Below are positions 52,601-61,580 of a stretch of 64,000 nt of DNA, piece by piece. The notes beneath the pieces were generated by a model. That model was not told where the DNA came from and did no database searches. It saw nothing but the letters and a program-made list of their open reading frames with translations. Origin of the DNA: Apostichopus japonicus. Its lineage: Eukaryota; Echinodermata; Holothuroidea; Aspidochirotida; Stichopodidae. Each line of letters starts with the position of its first letter. Position 1 is the stretch's first letter. Location: the NCBI RefSeq assembly GCF_037975245.1, contig NC_092576.1:13434611-13498610 (forward strand), given 5' to 3'. Both the position numbers and the translations under genes were made by a program.

Positions 52601-54698
52601 TTCTCGCGGAACAAAGAAAACCTTGACAGCTGTCATAATCATTACTGGGAGTGACACATTGAAAAAGGTTCATTTCTTGGTGAAAAACTACCAGAAAAAT
52701 TGCAACAAAAATTCCTGCTTTTTGCTCTGATTAAGTAAACTCAACCAGAATAATTTTCAGAAAACTGTTACAAAAACAAGGCCTTTACTCATTGCCCCAT
52801 CAGTTTTATGGTTTCTGATGGGGTGTGTAAAGTGGGGATGAGTTTTTTCAGAAAGGAATTTTTAAGAAGAAAAGCTTTACACTGTCATTGAAGCCCATGT
52901 GCATTCCACAGTCTAACATGATGTTCTTCCCTCCAATACTGAGTAGGATACAGCTCCGGCCCACATCTACAAAAAGAAAAAAAGTAAAAGTAAAAGTAAA
53001 AGTAAATAATTACAGGATTTGATATGACTGGCTCAGGATATTTGTTAACATGACCAAATATGGAATAAAAGTTAAAACATGAGATCATATGACCAAACTG
53101 CAGGATAGTGGTACATGTTTTTCTTATTTCCACATAGTAGGAGCATCATGTATGCATGCCGATATATGGAGTCCAAATACTGTAGGGAGATGGGGGAGGG
53201 GGGGGGGGTCTCCAGGACAAGGTAATGAAAAGGTGTCCTACATTTAGGCAAACTAATGTCCACCATGCCATTGTGATATATAGCCCTCTACGTATCCCTT
53301 TGACCATCTCAAGCCCGAGAGGTACAGTATGCCAGTCAAGTCTTGACCCTTGACCTGCTTATTGAGTATGCTGTATAAGGTTGAAACATGTGTACTCAGA
53401 TGTCGATATTAAAACTGATGTTAAAAACTGATGCAACTTTAACAATGACATATAATCCAAAGATATGATCATGTTACCCTCAGAAATCTAGGATAGCATC
53501 ACAATGGGTGACCTAGGCCACCACCATGCCTGTCCTTCGAATTTCCTCGAGGAAATTTGCTACTAAGCCGAGCTGCTTAAAAATAGCAAATAGATTCATA
53601 CCATCCTTCAACTTCTCTTTGAAACAAAATGACGCTGAAAAATCACCAACTCACCTTGGCCGGCACCTGGGGAAGAAACAAAGAACACAAGATATTAGTT
53701 TGTCTTCCCATTAAAAGGAAAACAACATAATCTAAACACGTTGGCCAGGTACAGATCTGTTTTTAAAGGCTCCTTCTTATATGGCACAGTTTGTATTGGT
53801 GGGTGTACATTATGTTACAAGGATATGCCAAAGTTCAACTTTTAAAACACCTCAGCCAGAATTTATTGACAAGAATTTCGTTCCAGAGTATAAACCATTG
53901 CAAAATAGGGTGAAGGCACTGTAAACTATAACCTTGAATTATTATTCATCACTTAGTCCAGCATGATGCTTTTTATGTGAATTTCAGGCTATGAAACTTT
54001 ACAATGATCTGGGTTGCCTTTTTCTGTGAGCCATGAACTTTACATTTGTGGTTGTGGACAATGACATCTTAATAACTTGGTTCAAGCTACCCCTCAGGTA
54101 AGAGCAGGAAGCTTTTTTTCCCTTCAAATTTGGGGGTATTCCTAAGACACTACATAAAATCCAGGTTCATGCCTGGAGACAATTTTTAATCCGAGGAATG
54201 GTACATGACACCTTGAGACTGTCCCTGTCCTTACTTTAGTCTTAACCTTTCTCTTGTCATACTTTTACTACTAGTAGTTTTGCTAGGCCTAGACAGTATT
54301 TTGCCTTGTTTTACAGAAGCCCATATCTTTTCTCGTTGGCAGTGTTTCGGGATTGGCCTAGGCTTAGTCTGTATTTTTTTTTCTCAGTGAATAACAGAGA
54401 GATTTTGCACCAAGACGAAATTGAAATTAGCATAACTACGCTTAGCCTTTGTCTACGTAGTAAAAGTAGGCCTAGGGCTACTAACGTTTGCACGCGAGGC
54501 CTTACTTACAAAGGCTAGCCTTTACCTCCGAGGTTAACGCTAAGTTCAACTTATAGGAAGTTAGGGTCGAGGGTAAGTACTAAGTGTAAGTGCTCAGCGT
54601 AATTTAGGCCTAACGCTACGTTACATACAGAAGTAAGATCGTGAAAGTTAACACTGAAATTAACGGTTACCTAATGGCACAACTTTAATTTCCGGCAT
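32164..54698 (-). CDS. INTS11: INTS11, Integrator complex endonuclease, complete (22 coding exons)
   Basis: Coding exons from the start: 54671-54698, 53655-53666, 52881-52966, 52400-52473, 51397-51508, 50469-50528, 48220-48276, 47018-47116, 46241-46275, 45014-45094, 43027-43149, 41751-41805, 41430-41525, 40806-41018, 39543-39580, 37467-37591, 36978-37088, 35491-35561, 34468-34595, 34163-34232, 33224-33283, 32164-32232. All junctions are GT-AG and in phase; the total is 1803 nt, or 600 residues plus TGA, the same length as human INTS11. Metal ligands: HFHLDH (68-73), H157 (GHVLGA), D178 (GDFNMTP), E203 (ITEST), H392 (FSAHADAKG), H414 (LVHGEA). Order: metallo-beta-lactamase, beta-CASP insert, beta-lactamase return, C-terminal domain that pairs with INTS9. 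The family cleaves nascent snRNA, enhancer RNA and paused transcripts in the nucleus. CPSF73, the close paralog, is excluded by the sequence around SYATT and by the C-terminus. Confidence 0.97.
32245..32939 (-). mobile_element. tRNA-derived SINE, family A, interrupted
   Basis: The head on the - strand is GTAGCCGATTGGATAAAGGC (box A) and GGGTTCGATACCC (box B). The ATT-rich tail is at the left. Both sides carry TAAAGATA (32237-32244, 32940-32947). A TTAA-flanked element (32300-32671) interrupts it. The tail abuts the INTS11 terminal-exon acceptor. Confidence 0.85.
32296..32675. mobile_element. TTAA-flanked inverted-repeat element (copy 1)
   Basis: TTAA on both sides and termini AGGCATTGAAGACT / AGTCTTCACACCCT. 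TTAA target duplications occur in piggyBac and Kolobok elements. It sits inside a SINE; the uninterrupted SINE at 9285 reads GACGCTTAATCAACC at the same point, an empty site with a single TTAA. The same element is found reversed at 42589-42939. No coding capacity. Confidence 0.88.
33290..33720 (-). mobile_element. L2/CR1-like LINE 3' end
   Basis: Read on the - strand, the frame-broken product has the typical reverse-transcriptase C-terminus ([55 protein letters not shown]). A tail follows, with AAGCGCCTTGAGCAGTGGC, GGCGCTATATAAG and ATTATTAT. It is truncated at the 5' side. Confidence 0.8.
35860..35965 (-). repeat. Dispersed repeat tail
   Basis: Complement of the segment at 45530-45620 (CTCTCTAGTGGATAAG, CAGTTTGCTAACAG, TTTTATTTTA), also present at 1990-2070. 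Three copies in the window; class unknown. Confidence 0.55.
37580..38670. repeat. Degenerate tandem array starting at an INTS11 acceptor
   Basis: ACTGAAAATGGGGAACGAGG, which contains the reverse of the exon-37467-37591 acceptor, recurs as ACTGAAAATTGGGGAACGAGG at 37758. Linked segments (GACAGTCACAATGGCTGTCA, TTGACAGAATGAAAAGAGG) recur at 37653, 37820, 37945, 38087 and 38214. The period is roughly 140-170 bp. Confidence 0.8.
40076..40290. repeat. Tandem repeat, about 57 bp x 4, with internal hairpin
   Basis: The unit contains ACATGAGGAAAATACTGTTA then ACAAACAGTGTTGGGTTA; AACACTGTTTG and AATACTGTTAT parts give a short stem. Lies in an INTS11 intron. Confidence 0.88.
40806..41018 (-). CDS. INTS11: INTS11 largest exon: beta-CASP domain
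   Basis: 71 codons in phase 0-0, after CTCTCTTCAG and before GTGAGC. It contains [12 protein letters not shown] and [18 protein letters not shown], hallmark beta-CASP motifs of INTS11. A 110-bp tandem duplication in the upstream intron copies its acceptor and its first 16 bases. Confidence 0.96.
40999..41228. repeat. 110-bp tandem duplication including an INTS11 acceptor
   Basis: TAGTTACGATCAAAGGGCTG at 41002 (the real start of exon 40806-41018 plus its AG) is copied at 41112. The rest of the unit (GATAGCCTACCACACATTTA) also appears twice. Confidence 0.92.
42000..42432 (+). mobile_element. L2/CR1-like LINE 3' end
   Basis: The frame at 42168-42374 reads [20 protein letters not shown], the LWNSLP element near the end of L2/CR1 reverse transcriptases. 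It is followed by GCGCTATATAAAAATG and (ATT)n. 5'-truncated and frameshifted. Confidence 0.75.
42589..42939. mobile_element. TTAA-flanked inverted-repeat element (copy 2)
   Basis: Reverse copy of 32296-32675, starting TTAAAGGGTGTGAAGA and ending CTTCAATGCCTTTAA, with TTAA at both borders. Inserted in an INTS11 intron. Confidence 0.88.
43480..43797 (+). mobile_element. L2/CR1-like LINE 3' end
   Basis: Frame-broken [11 protein letters not shown]-like and FKLFLKTHLF-like text, then TTGCGCTATATAAGAAC and (TTA)n. A third independent copy of the same LINE group. Confidence 0.7.
44640..45000 (-). mobile_element. LINE tail followed by AT-rich low-complexity DNA
   Basis: ATATAGCGCATAATCAGC and GCTCAAAGGGCTTTACAAA are the reverse of an L2-like 3' tail (44655-44712). 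44810-44995 is AATAAATA-type simple sequence just downstream of INTS11 exon 45014-45094. Confidence 0.55.
45285..45620 (+). repeat. Dispersed repeat, unknown class
   Basis: Contains CTCTGAAGAAGATCCTGCTA then GGATCGAAATGTCAGGCC, a phrase common at the 3' end of some retroelements. Its tail (GTGGATAAGCAGTTTGCTAA) matches 1990-2070 and, reversed, 35870-35960. Confidence 0.5.
46548..46606. repeat. (AT)n microsatellite
   Basis: Two AT runs separated by TTTA, about 58 bp in all. Confidence 0.95.
47112..47575. repeat. 230-bp tandem duplication including an INTS11 acceptor
   Basis: TCTACCTGATGAATAATCAT at 47112, the reversed start of exon 47018-47116 with its AG, recurs at 47342. The following text (CAGAATCACTGAATATTCAG, ATAAAATATCAGACATAG, TAGTAAATGTCAACAA) is also duplicated. 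Confidence 0.9.
47900..48118 (+). mobile_element. Possible LINE 3' tail
   Basis: TTGTACGGCGCTTTTGAC, TTAGCGCATTATAAATC and (ATT)n resemble the L2-like tails elsewhere in the window. No coding part is left. Confidence 0.45.
48290..49060. repeat. ATAAC/AGCATA minisatellite with 87-bp higher-order unit
   Basis: Short ATAACATAAC words are ordered into an 87-bp unit near 48300-48540, then decay into AGCATAGCAAAATATAAC-type text up to about 49060. It begins 14 bp upstream (in transcript sense) of INTS11 exon 48220-48276. Confidence 0.9.
49251..50252. repeat. 100-bp direct repeats around the LINE fragment
   Basis: CTTTAGACTTGATCAAGTCC at 49251 and 50153 start two copies of about 100 bp that differ at roughly ten positions. 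They border the LINE insert directly. Confidence 0.88.
49440..50046 (+). mobile_element. CR1-like LINE fragment
   Basis: 49487-49858 encodes [27 protein letters not shown] and [18 protein letters not shown], the thumb region of non-LTR reverse transcriptases. No active-site block and no 5' part. The whole insert (49351-50152) is bordered by direct repeats of about 100 bp. Confidence 0.82.
50690..51396 (-). repeat. Tandem array copying an INTS11 exon end and its donor, about 9 copies
   Basis: The 3' end of exon 51397-51508 (coding [17 protein letters not shown]) and donor are repeated every 70-80 bp. The + strand keys are AGCTTTGGTTGGATGGGCCA and GAGTCCTTGACTACTG. Copies nearest the exon keep GGTGGGTCATGTAGATGGGT; distant ones converge on a different variant, as if re-amplified. 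TTACTCAC (donor GTGAGTAA) persists at about 50833, 50903, 50973, 51045 and 51117. Confidence 0.92.
51397..51508 (-). CDS. INTS11: INTS11 exon with the HxHxDH metal-binding motif
   Basis: The acceptor is TTGTTTTACAG and the donor GTGAGTACT. It encodes [12 protein letters not shown] (motif 2 of metallo-beta-lactamases, the zinc ligands) and ends [14 protein letters not shown]. The last 45 or so bases plus the donor seed an imperfect tandem array that extends into the intron down to about 50690. Confidence 0.96.
53655..53666 (-). CDS. INTS11: INTS11 12-nt microexon
   Basis: GTGCCGGCCAAG lies between TTTCTTCCCCAG and GTGAGTTGG. It supplies the GAGQ residues that link the first exon (PL-G) to the third ([13 protein letters not shown]). 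Without it the conserved PLGAGQDVGRS motif cannot be built, and the phase (1 in, 1 out) fits both neighbours. Confidence 0.88.
54671..54698 (-). CDS. INTS11: INTS11 first coding exon
   Basis: ATG CCG GAA ATT encodes MPEIKVVPL plus the first base of a Gly codon, followed by donor GTAACC. This matches the conserved INTS11 N-terminus (MPEI-V-PLGAGQ). The ATG is directly preceded by CCTAACAG, which resembles an acceptor, so a 5' UTR intron is possible. Confidence 0.88.
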
Positions 54699-55278
54699 CT
54701 GTTAGGTTTATCTCACGGACATCAATTACATCTAGCGCGAGTTTCTTTACACTCTGCCTGGTTTAGATTTAAGTTTTCGCGGAACTAATGTTGTGGTAGA
54801 ATTACAATAAAATAAGTTTCACTGTGAGGACAGGTCGGTGCCACTGCACAGTAAATGTTCGGACGGACAAAATATACTAATTTTATTTCCACGTCACAGT
54901 AAATTCTATCCCCCACAAAAAATGATCCGCCTTGGATATTTTAGGCAATCTTGTCATTCGGTCTAGTCGGAAGCTTAATTAAAATCATGAGGTACACAGT
55001 ATAGGTTAGTATATAAATCGCATACATGATATGTTTGGGTGAAAATTCTAATGCAAATGAGTTTTTTTTTTTCGAATAAAATCTGAAGTGTAAACTGAAC
55101 TCATGAGCTCGAACTTAGCAAATCTGACTCTTTATGTGTCTCACAGAGAAGTTAACATTTTCATGAAGAAATGTATATTTATGCTGACTTCGTTTCGATT
55201 GCAGTTTGAATAACGAAATAGAACAGATACGACATGCCTTGGCTTTTAATGTTGTCATAGCTGATACGTATACTGATC
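54699..55278. promoter_or_regulatory. INTS11 5' flank
   Basis: Presumed promoter and 5' UTR. No TATA box was seen near the ATG. CpGs are scattered at 54728-54790. The start site cannot be placed, and CCTAACAG just before the ATG may be an acceptor for a leader intron. Confidence 0.35.
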
Positions 55279-55387
55279 CAGTGGCGTAGCTACGGGGGGG
55301 GGGGGGGGGGCACGCCCCCCCCCCCCACGACAAAGCCGTGACCCCCCAGGTGCCCCCCAGAGGGAAATTGGCCCAACTTTTGACATT

Positions 55388-55870
55388 TTGATCACCAAAC
55401 ATCGCCCTTTCCAGGCAAGTCCAGCGCCGCAGCCCTTCCTAAGAGCCCGAATTTTTTGGAATATGAAACCATGGAAACCAGGATTCGCCACAGCTTACAA
55501 TGCCAACAGAGAAGACCTAGTGCATGAACTGCACTCAGTGAAACGTCTATTACAAAGCCGTGAAAAGGAAGGGCGAGAACCACCTCATTCATTGTTAAGA
55601 GTTCGCCAAGTCCTTAAAACCATTTGAGGAGGCCTTCCGGGAGCTCTACAGACTTGCCAAAATTGCATCGGTTCTACCAGTAAAACATCCGCCGCATGCG
55701 AAAGGAGTTAAAACTCATCAAAACTCTCGTCAGGAATTCCATGGCAAACAGCCGGTTGAGCAATTTGGCAGTACTTTCAATAGAGAGTCACCGTGTTGAG
55801 AAGTTAGATCTGGACTTGTTCGTGGACAAATTTGCGAACGGGCACAATAACAGGAGAATAGCTCTCATCT
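55388..55870 (+). pseudogene. hAT transposase C-terminus, frameshifted
   Basis: Three frames together read the C-terminal hAT dimerisation region: EREPPHS-like and LLRVRQVLKT (to 55625), FEEAFRELYRLAKIASVLPV (from 55623), TSAACERS (about 55684), LKLIKTLVRNSMANSRLSNL and AVLSIESHR, ending FANGHNNRRIALI and a stop near 55870. The catalytic N-terminal part is missing. At least two frameshifts make it a relic. Confidence 0.75.
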
Positions 55871-56220
55871 GATCTGAACAGTGTTCAGCTTGGTAGATTT
55901 ATCACTCACATCGACAAGTCCTCCAGGGTGTGGTAACTAGTACAAATATAAAGCAGTTATGTTTGCTTTTAAACAGTTTTAACACTTAGCTTCATGCGTA
56001 GTTTGTTAACACATGTAAAACAGGAGAATCCAAACAAAGAAATAAAAAGGATGTTCAGACTTTCGGAGATATGTACCAAATATTCATCCTGTCTGATTAG
56101 GAAATTACTACTCTCATGTGAAAGTGAATGAACAAAACATTAAGACCATTGGTAATTTTTTAAAAGGTATTGTCTCTCCAGAGGGAATTGAAGTGCTAAC
56201 GACGAATTTTGCACATGAAC

Positions 56221-56759
56221 ATAGGCGTAGGAGGCGGGGGGGCTGGGGGGGCTGCAGCCCCCCCAAACAAAATTTTTGGTGAAAATTCGGGCAATATGCT
56301 GAGAATTTTTCGGGCACCTACTGAAAGATGAATAACTTGCAATGTGTTTTCCAATTTTTTTTTGGGGGGGGGGGTGAAAATTCGGGCAATATGCTGAGAA
56401 TTTTTCGGGCACCTACGGAAAGAATAATAATTTGCAATGTGTTTTTCAATGGTTAAACTGAAATTATTATTATCGTTATTATTGTAACGACTTCCCCAAT
56501 AGTTATAACCAATATGGAATGGTAATAAGAGGGAAAATACAACCCAAATTTTTCGCGCGTTCCGCGCGCGTTTAACATCTTATTGTGCATGTCATATATG
56601 CGTTCATCGGTTATCGGCATGTGATGTAATAACCGATGAATGGCTATATGATAGCACATTACGATGTTGAACGCGCGCGTAGCGCGCGAAAAATTTTGGT
56701 AATATTTTTCGGGCAAGTCGTTACAGCCCCCCCAAATCAAATCAGGCTCCTACGCCTAT
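56221..56759. mobile_element. Foldback-like MITE with 10-bp target duplication
   Basis: Ends ATAGGCGTAGGAG / CTCCTACGCCTAT, with GCACATGAAC exactly repeated on both sides (56211-56220, 56760-56769). Inside are a 105-bp tandem duplication (56278-56450) and long CG-rich arms, TTTTTCGCGCG at 56549 and CGCGCGAAAAAT at 56684. Duplications of 8-11 bp suggest a Mutator-like origin. Related fragments lie at 60019 and 60590-60700. Confidence 0.8.
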
Positions 56760-56864
56760 GCACATGAACGTCAGCAGGTTCGATTCTCGAAGAAGTGGGG
56801 AGGGGGGGGGTGACGTCATTGCGGTCACGGCACATAGAGTACAAAAACTCTATGGCCCCTACAG

Positions 56865-58273
56865 CAGTGGCGTCGCCAAGGGGGGGGGGGCAGGGGGCAC
56901 GTGCCCCCCTGGAAAACCTAGTTCCCCCCCGAGTGCCCCCCATCTGAGGTTTGGGTTGGTAAAAAAAATATATATAGTTTGTTATATTCAACTCCCATCA
57001 TCTGAGTTGGTTTTTCATAAGGACAAAGAAGCACAGTAATTCGTATTTTCTTCAAATGAGCTGCGAAAAAATGAAAAAGTATATCCTTGACCGTCGGGTA
57101 TCGAAGTCGTAACCCGCGCCATCACAACAGGTGTCGATATTTACATTGAATTTGTCAGTGCTCAAACCATACCAGCGGCTATACACGTCCGCTTCGCGAG
57201 CTACATGACTCATCGTTCAAAACAATGAATTTCCCTGTTCTGGCTGTGCTGCAGCCGTGTTTTTATTTCCTAGGAAGTAGGACGAATATTCAGAAAATCA
57301 CTAGGTGCAGTCCAATCAAATTCCTGAAAAGTAGGCCACCCCTACTCTCCAGAGAACACTATTTCTGGACCTTTCTCATGATTCTGACCTCAGAATATGA
57401 AAGAACGCGCTTTATTTTTTCTGGACCGATGAGTAATATCGTTGCTCTGAACCCTAACCTTGAGGGCCTTTGTGTGAGCCTTTGTGTGCATTTGTCATAT
57501 GGGTGAGAGTGTTTGTCTGCTGTCTGTGTGTGTCTTTTACCTCTCGTGAATTGGATGCCTGTGAAATGCCGAAAATCCGGACCTGCTGTGAGAAGGGAGG
57601 GTTACTGCAATATGTTGCCTTGGTCTGAGGTTGACAGGTTAGGAGCTGACGAAATGTGAGAATGTGAGGGTCCGCAGGCACCATACTTGCCTATATTTGT
57701 GGACCCATATATTAACCCTGTTGTGTAGGGGGTGCAGAGGTCATTTGAGGTCAGATGCTTGTAGGAACAAATGGCAAATGTTCACACCTGCATACTGAGC
57801 CATACTCGATGTGTGATCCAACTTTGGATTGCATATGGTGAGATCCCTGATAGGAGCCAATAACGATGCTGGAACCTGTTACATCTTAATACATAATGGG
57901 AGAAAACGAGAAGGACAAGAAGGACAAGAAAGGAGTCGGGGGTCATGCACACAGTAATTCAACAAATGTAGGTTCTATTGATAGGGTTAGGCATAATATC
58001 GACAGCATGTGGTTCATATCCTCTGCAAAATTCTGCGCGTTGTTAAAATCATTACCTCAAAAATAGCAATTTCCGGAGATATCTTCAGATCGAATTTAGC
58101 ATCAAATGTGGCAATATTTTGCATCTAGCCCATCCTCCGTATGCGAAAATTTTCCAAAGACCCTCCTTAGACCCCTCCCCCAGGACAGCGATCCGTATCC
58201 ACCTAAGTGCCCCCATCAAATGCTGGTGCCCCCATGTGCCCCCCCCAGACTGAAAAGTCTGGTGGCGCCACTG
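56865..58273. mobile_element. Non-autonomous hAT-like element, 1.4 kb
   Basis: Ends CAGTGGCGTCGCC and GGTGGCGCCACTG, flanked by the perfect 8-bp duplication CCCTACAG (56857-56864, 58274-58281). G-run at the left end, C-run at the right. No transposase frame was found inside. Confidence 0.85.
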
Positions 58274-59169
58274 CCCTACAGGCCCCCGATTGCAGGAAAT
58301 GGGCCGTTTGATGTACACTGAAACTGATTATATATTGTGATCTCATGTTCTCGAAATATGAACTGTGAAAAATGTTTTCTGAGAAAAGCATTTTTCTAAC
58401 TGCCGAAGAGGGATGACCACTCTTCGCGGAACTTTTTGCTAAGGAAATTTGTGACCCCCAGGGAAAGTTTGTGACCCCCCAGTGCCCCCCTGCTTGAAAA
58501 GTCCTGGCTACGCCACTGCGTACATCTACAATAGTTGAATTTCAAATACTCTTGGTTCATCAAAGTTATCGTGGCATCATTACACCACCGTACATGTTAT
58601 GCTCAGCCTCATTACTACTTATCTTCCAATTTCGGATACGTTACTTTCGTGTATTAACCGAACAACAGCTGCGCAGCCAGAAGGCCGGAGAGGGGGCCAG
58701 CTGGCCCCCTCTTCTAGGATCAAACATTTTTTTTTTTTCAGGAACGAAACTGGGAATGAAGTTAACAAAATGACGAGACTGAAAAATAAGAAAGCCATGT
58801 ATGATTATAGATAATACTTGATAGGCTTTCCTACTTGCTTTTATCATAGCACGGTGCATCTGTTTCTTAGAAGCCATTTTCCTCATTATAGTCATATACC
58901 AGATAGCTAGAACAGTTCCGTGTGTCGTGTGGGACTTGATTTATCGACGATCTTTAATGCAAAGAAGTACGCTTCATTACACGTGAGATATGAGATACTC
59001 ACGTGCATGTATACCTATCTAGGTAATATTATCTATTTGTAAATACTACCGATATCGTTGATATACTACAGGGTCTATGGGTGATAATGGGGAACGTAGG
59101 CAACTCTACATCCAACCCCTCAGCCCATTAAAGCTAATCAGACTTTCCTCCACATGGCACAAACACCGT

Positions 59170-59355
59170 GACACTGCAAAATCCGGTTAGGGTTAGAGTT
59201 AGGGTTAGCATACCCTTGTGTAGACCCTAGTGTGTCATAAATTGTTACTATACAAAATGTGTCAAGGTCCCTGTGTATTCCGTAGCATAACATAGTTGTT
59301 TGTATTCACTTTGCATCATGTACCATGTGTATACCCTAACATAACATACTGTTTA
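59170..59355. repeat. Subtelomeric satellite, separated copy
   Basis: AGGGTTAGAGTTAGGGTTAG, then text matching the 61585-62770 units (CCCTTGTGTAGACCCTAG, GTGTCAAGGTCCCTGTGTAT, AGCATAACATAGTTGTTTGT, CATAACATACTGTTTA). It is cut off from the rest by the insertion at 59356. Confidence 0.9.
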
Positions 59356-61580
59356 CAGGCGCGTATCCAGGATTTTCAAACCCGGGGGGCGCGAATTACT
59401 ATCTAAGCGGAGCGCCACCATCGGTTGGCGCGCAGCGTACAAGAAAATTTCTTATTTTGAAACCCCCCAGATCACCGGAAACGGCACTTCTCGGGCTTGA
59501 AATGACCAACCAGATGTACACTTTTTGCCTGAGAACCAAGTATTTCCTAATAGTTTTTTTTTTTCCATCCATAACCTTTTTGAAGATTGTCAACCCGGCA
59601 CACATCATGTTCGACCTGATCGCATCTCCTGTGGGTCTTTGCTTTTGTAGGTGATTCTACGTCGCGGCCCACAATACCCGTCAGCCCCACTTTTCAAGGT
59701 TTTAAGCCCCATATTTGTTCAGAATTTGAAAATTCACATTTTCTCGTGAATAAACTCACTTCAAAACATACCGATAATGTTGTACAAAATTTCATCTATG
59801 GACAACCAATATAGAAAAACTTCCTTGAACCCCTAACAGACCGTCAAAATTGCACGAGTAGAGGGAAGTGTGATGCAGAATGTAGGTCAGAAATTTTCGA
59901 AAATTCAGACACAGTTAATTTATTGGTGTAGAAATATTGCAACCTCTTATAACGGCTATTATGAAACTTGGTTGAAGGAAATGAAAAAATAGCAGATATT
60001 TCCGAAACCGAACACTATACACATAGGCGTAGGAGGCGCGGCGGAAGTGGCGGAGCTAGGGGTATTGGTCAGGAGGCGCGAGAATGGTCTGTAGGGGCAC
60101 TTTCAACACTATCTAAGCGGAGCGCCACCACTGGTTGGCGCGTAGCGTACAGAAATTTTTTGAGTAAAGATACTCCCTAGATCGCAGGAAATGACCCTTT
60201 CCGGGCCTGGCTAATTTGCAGATAAACAAAGAATAAATAGGTGTCATCTCCAAATTACACCAACAAAATGTGACAAATGTCAATAAGTAGATGAGAGCGC
60301 AATAAAAAAGTCAATAATCTAGAATAAGTAAAAAGTGGTAAAGAGCTGAAAAACGCGCCAGCAGTCCATTTGAGTCCGTCGGGGGGGGGGGGGGGCATGC
60401 GCCCCCTGGCCGTATGGACGCTCCGCCACTGCGCGGCGGGGGTGCAGCCCCTAATTCGCCATTACTAATGTAAAAGAGAGTTTTGACATAATTGGACCTG
60501 CTTTTTATACATCTACATGAGACATGTCGTTGTTTACATTAGCATCCCGCGGTATACTGCGCAATTTTAACGGACCGTACGGTACATGATGGCATGCGAT
60601 GTAATAACCGATGCTTGCTTATATGATATCGACATTAACACGTTGAACGCGCGCGAAGCGCGAGAAAATTTTTGGTTATTTTTTCAGGCAAGTCGGACAG
60701 TTTTGAGGCTTTTCATCCTGGAACGCCATTTTCATGCTCACTGATATGATGTGATATCTGCTATTTGCGTTACAAATTCGAACAGGCGCGTAGCGAGGAA
60801 TTTGCCAAGGGAGGGGCGAAGCCTGTAGGCAAATTATCTCAGCGAAGCGCCACCATAGGTTGGCGCGAAGCGTACAAGAAAATTTTGGCCGAAAATGCCT
60901 CCCAGATCGCTGGAAATGGCACTACCCAGGACCATTTGTTAGCGCGAAGCGTACAAGCAAATTTTGGCCGAAAATGTCTCTCAGATCGCTGGAAATGACA
61001 CTTCCCAGGCCTTGTAAGTTGCATCTAAGCACTTTCTATTTTGAAATTACTTAGCGATATCATTTAAAACAATGCTGAATGGGGGGGGGGGGGGCGGGCG
61101 GTCGCCCCCATCCCAAAAATCGTCATGTTCCCCGACGACACGGTCGAGTTTGAGACCAGCCACAGTTGGTTTCATAGCACAATTCTACACACGCGTTATG
61201 ATAGACCATATATAGTATATATATACTGTAGATCATTAGTGAGAGAGGAAAATGGAAACGTCAAAAAATGGAGTTGTCGGTGTAAGGGGTAGGGTGAGTC
61301 ACACTTTTACGAAATCATTGATCCGTCACTGGCTACCCTTCAGCGCTGTAATGATGTCACTGTTCCTCTTTCTCTTCCCGGTGTCTTCGCGTTTTTCTTT
61401 TACTCCCTCCTTTTCTCCTTTTTCTCTCTTTCTTCTTTTTCTTTTCTCTTCCTTCCTCTCCTCCTCTTCTTTTTTCCCCTCTTTTTTCCTTTTTTCTTCT
61501 CTTTTTTTTCTCTCCTCTTTTTCTTACCCGGGGGGGGGGGGGGCGCGCGCCCCCAACGCCCCCCCCTGGATACGCACCTG
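59356..61580. mobile_element. 2.2 kb composite insertion in the subtelomeric satellite
   Basis: Ends CAGGCGCGTATCCAGG and CCTGGATACGCACCTG (one mismatch), flanked by GTTTA on both sides (59351-59355, 61581-61585). Joining the flanks gives CATACTGTTTAGTATATACT, nearly the satellite text at 62370 and 62658. Inside are several related repeat blocks (59400-59970, 60100-60200, 60360-60430, 60783-61100) with GGTTGGCGCG arms and G-runs, and a pyrimidine-rich stretch at 61360-61530. No transposase. Confidence 0.8.

Larger units (their letters stand above)
55279..58518. mobile_element. Outer hAT-like element with transposase relic and nested insertions
   Basis: The left end CAGTGGCGTAGCTACGGGG (55279) and right end GGCTACGCCACTG (58518) form an inverted repeat. 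Both have GTGACCCCCC and TGCCCCCC inside the ends. The 8-bp flanks do not match (TACTGATC against CGTACATC), so the two ends may come from different copies. Contains a broken hAT transposase (55388-55870) and inserts at 56221-56759 and 56865-58273. Confidence 0.55.

Noticed and set aside
55279-58518. Single intact hAT insertion from end to end
   Set aside because: The 8-bp flanks do not match, so the two ends may belong to different insertions; reported only with that caution.
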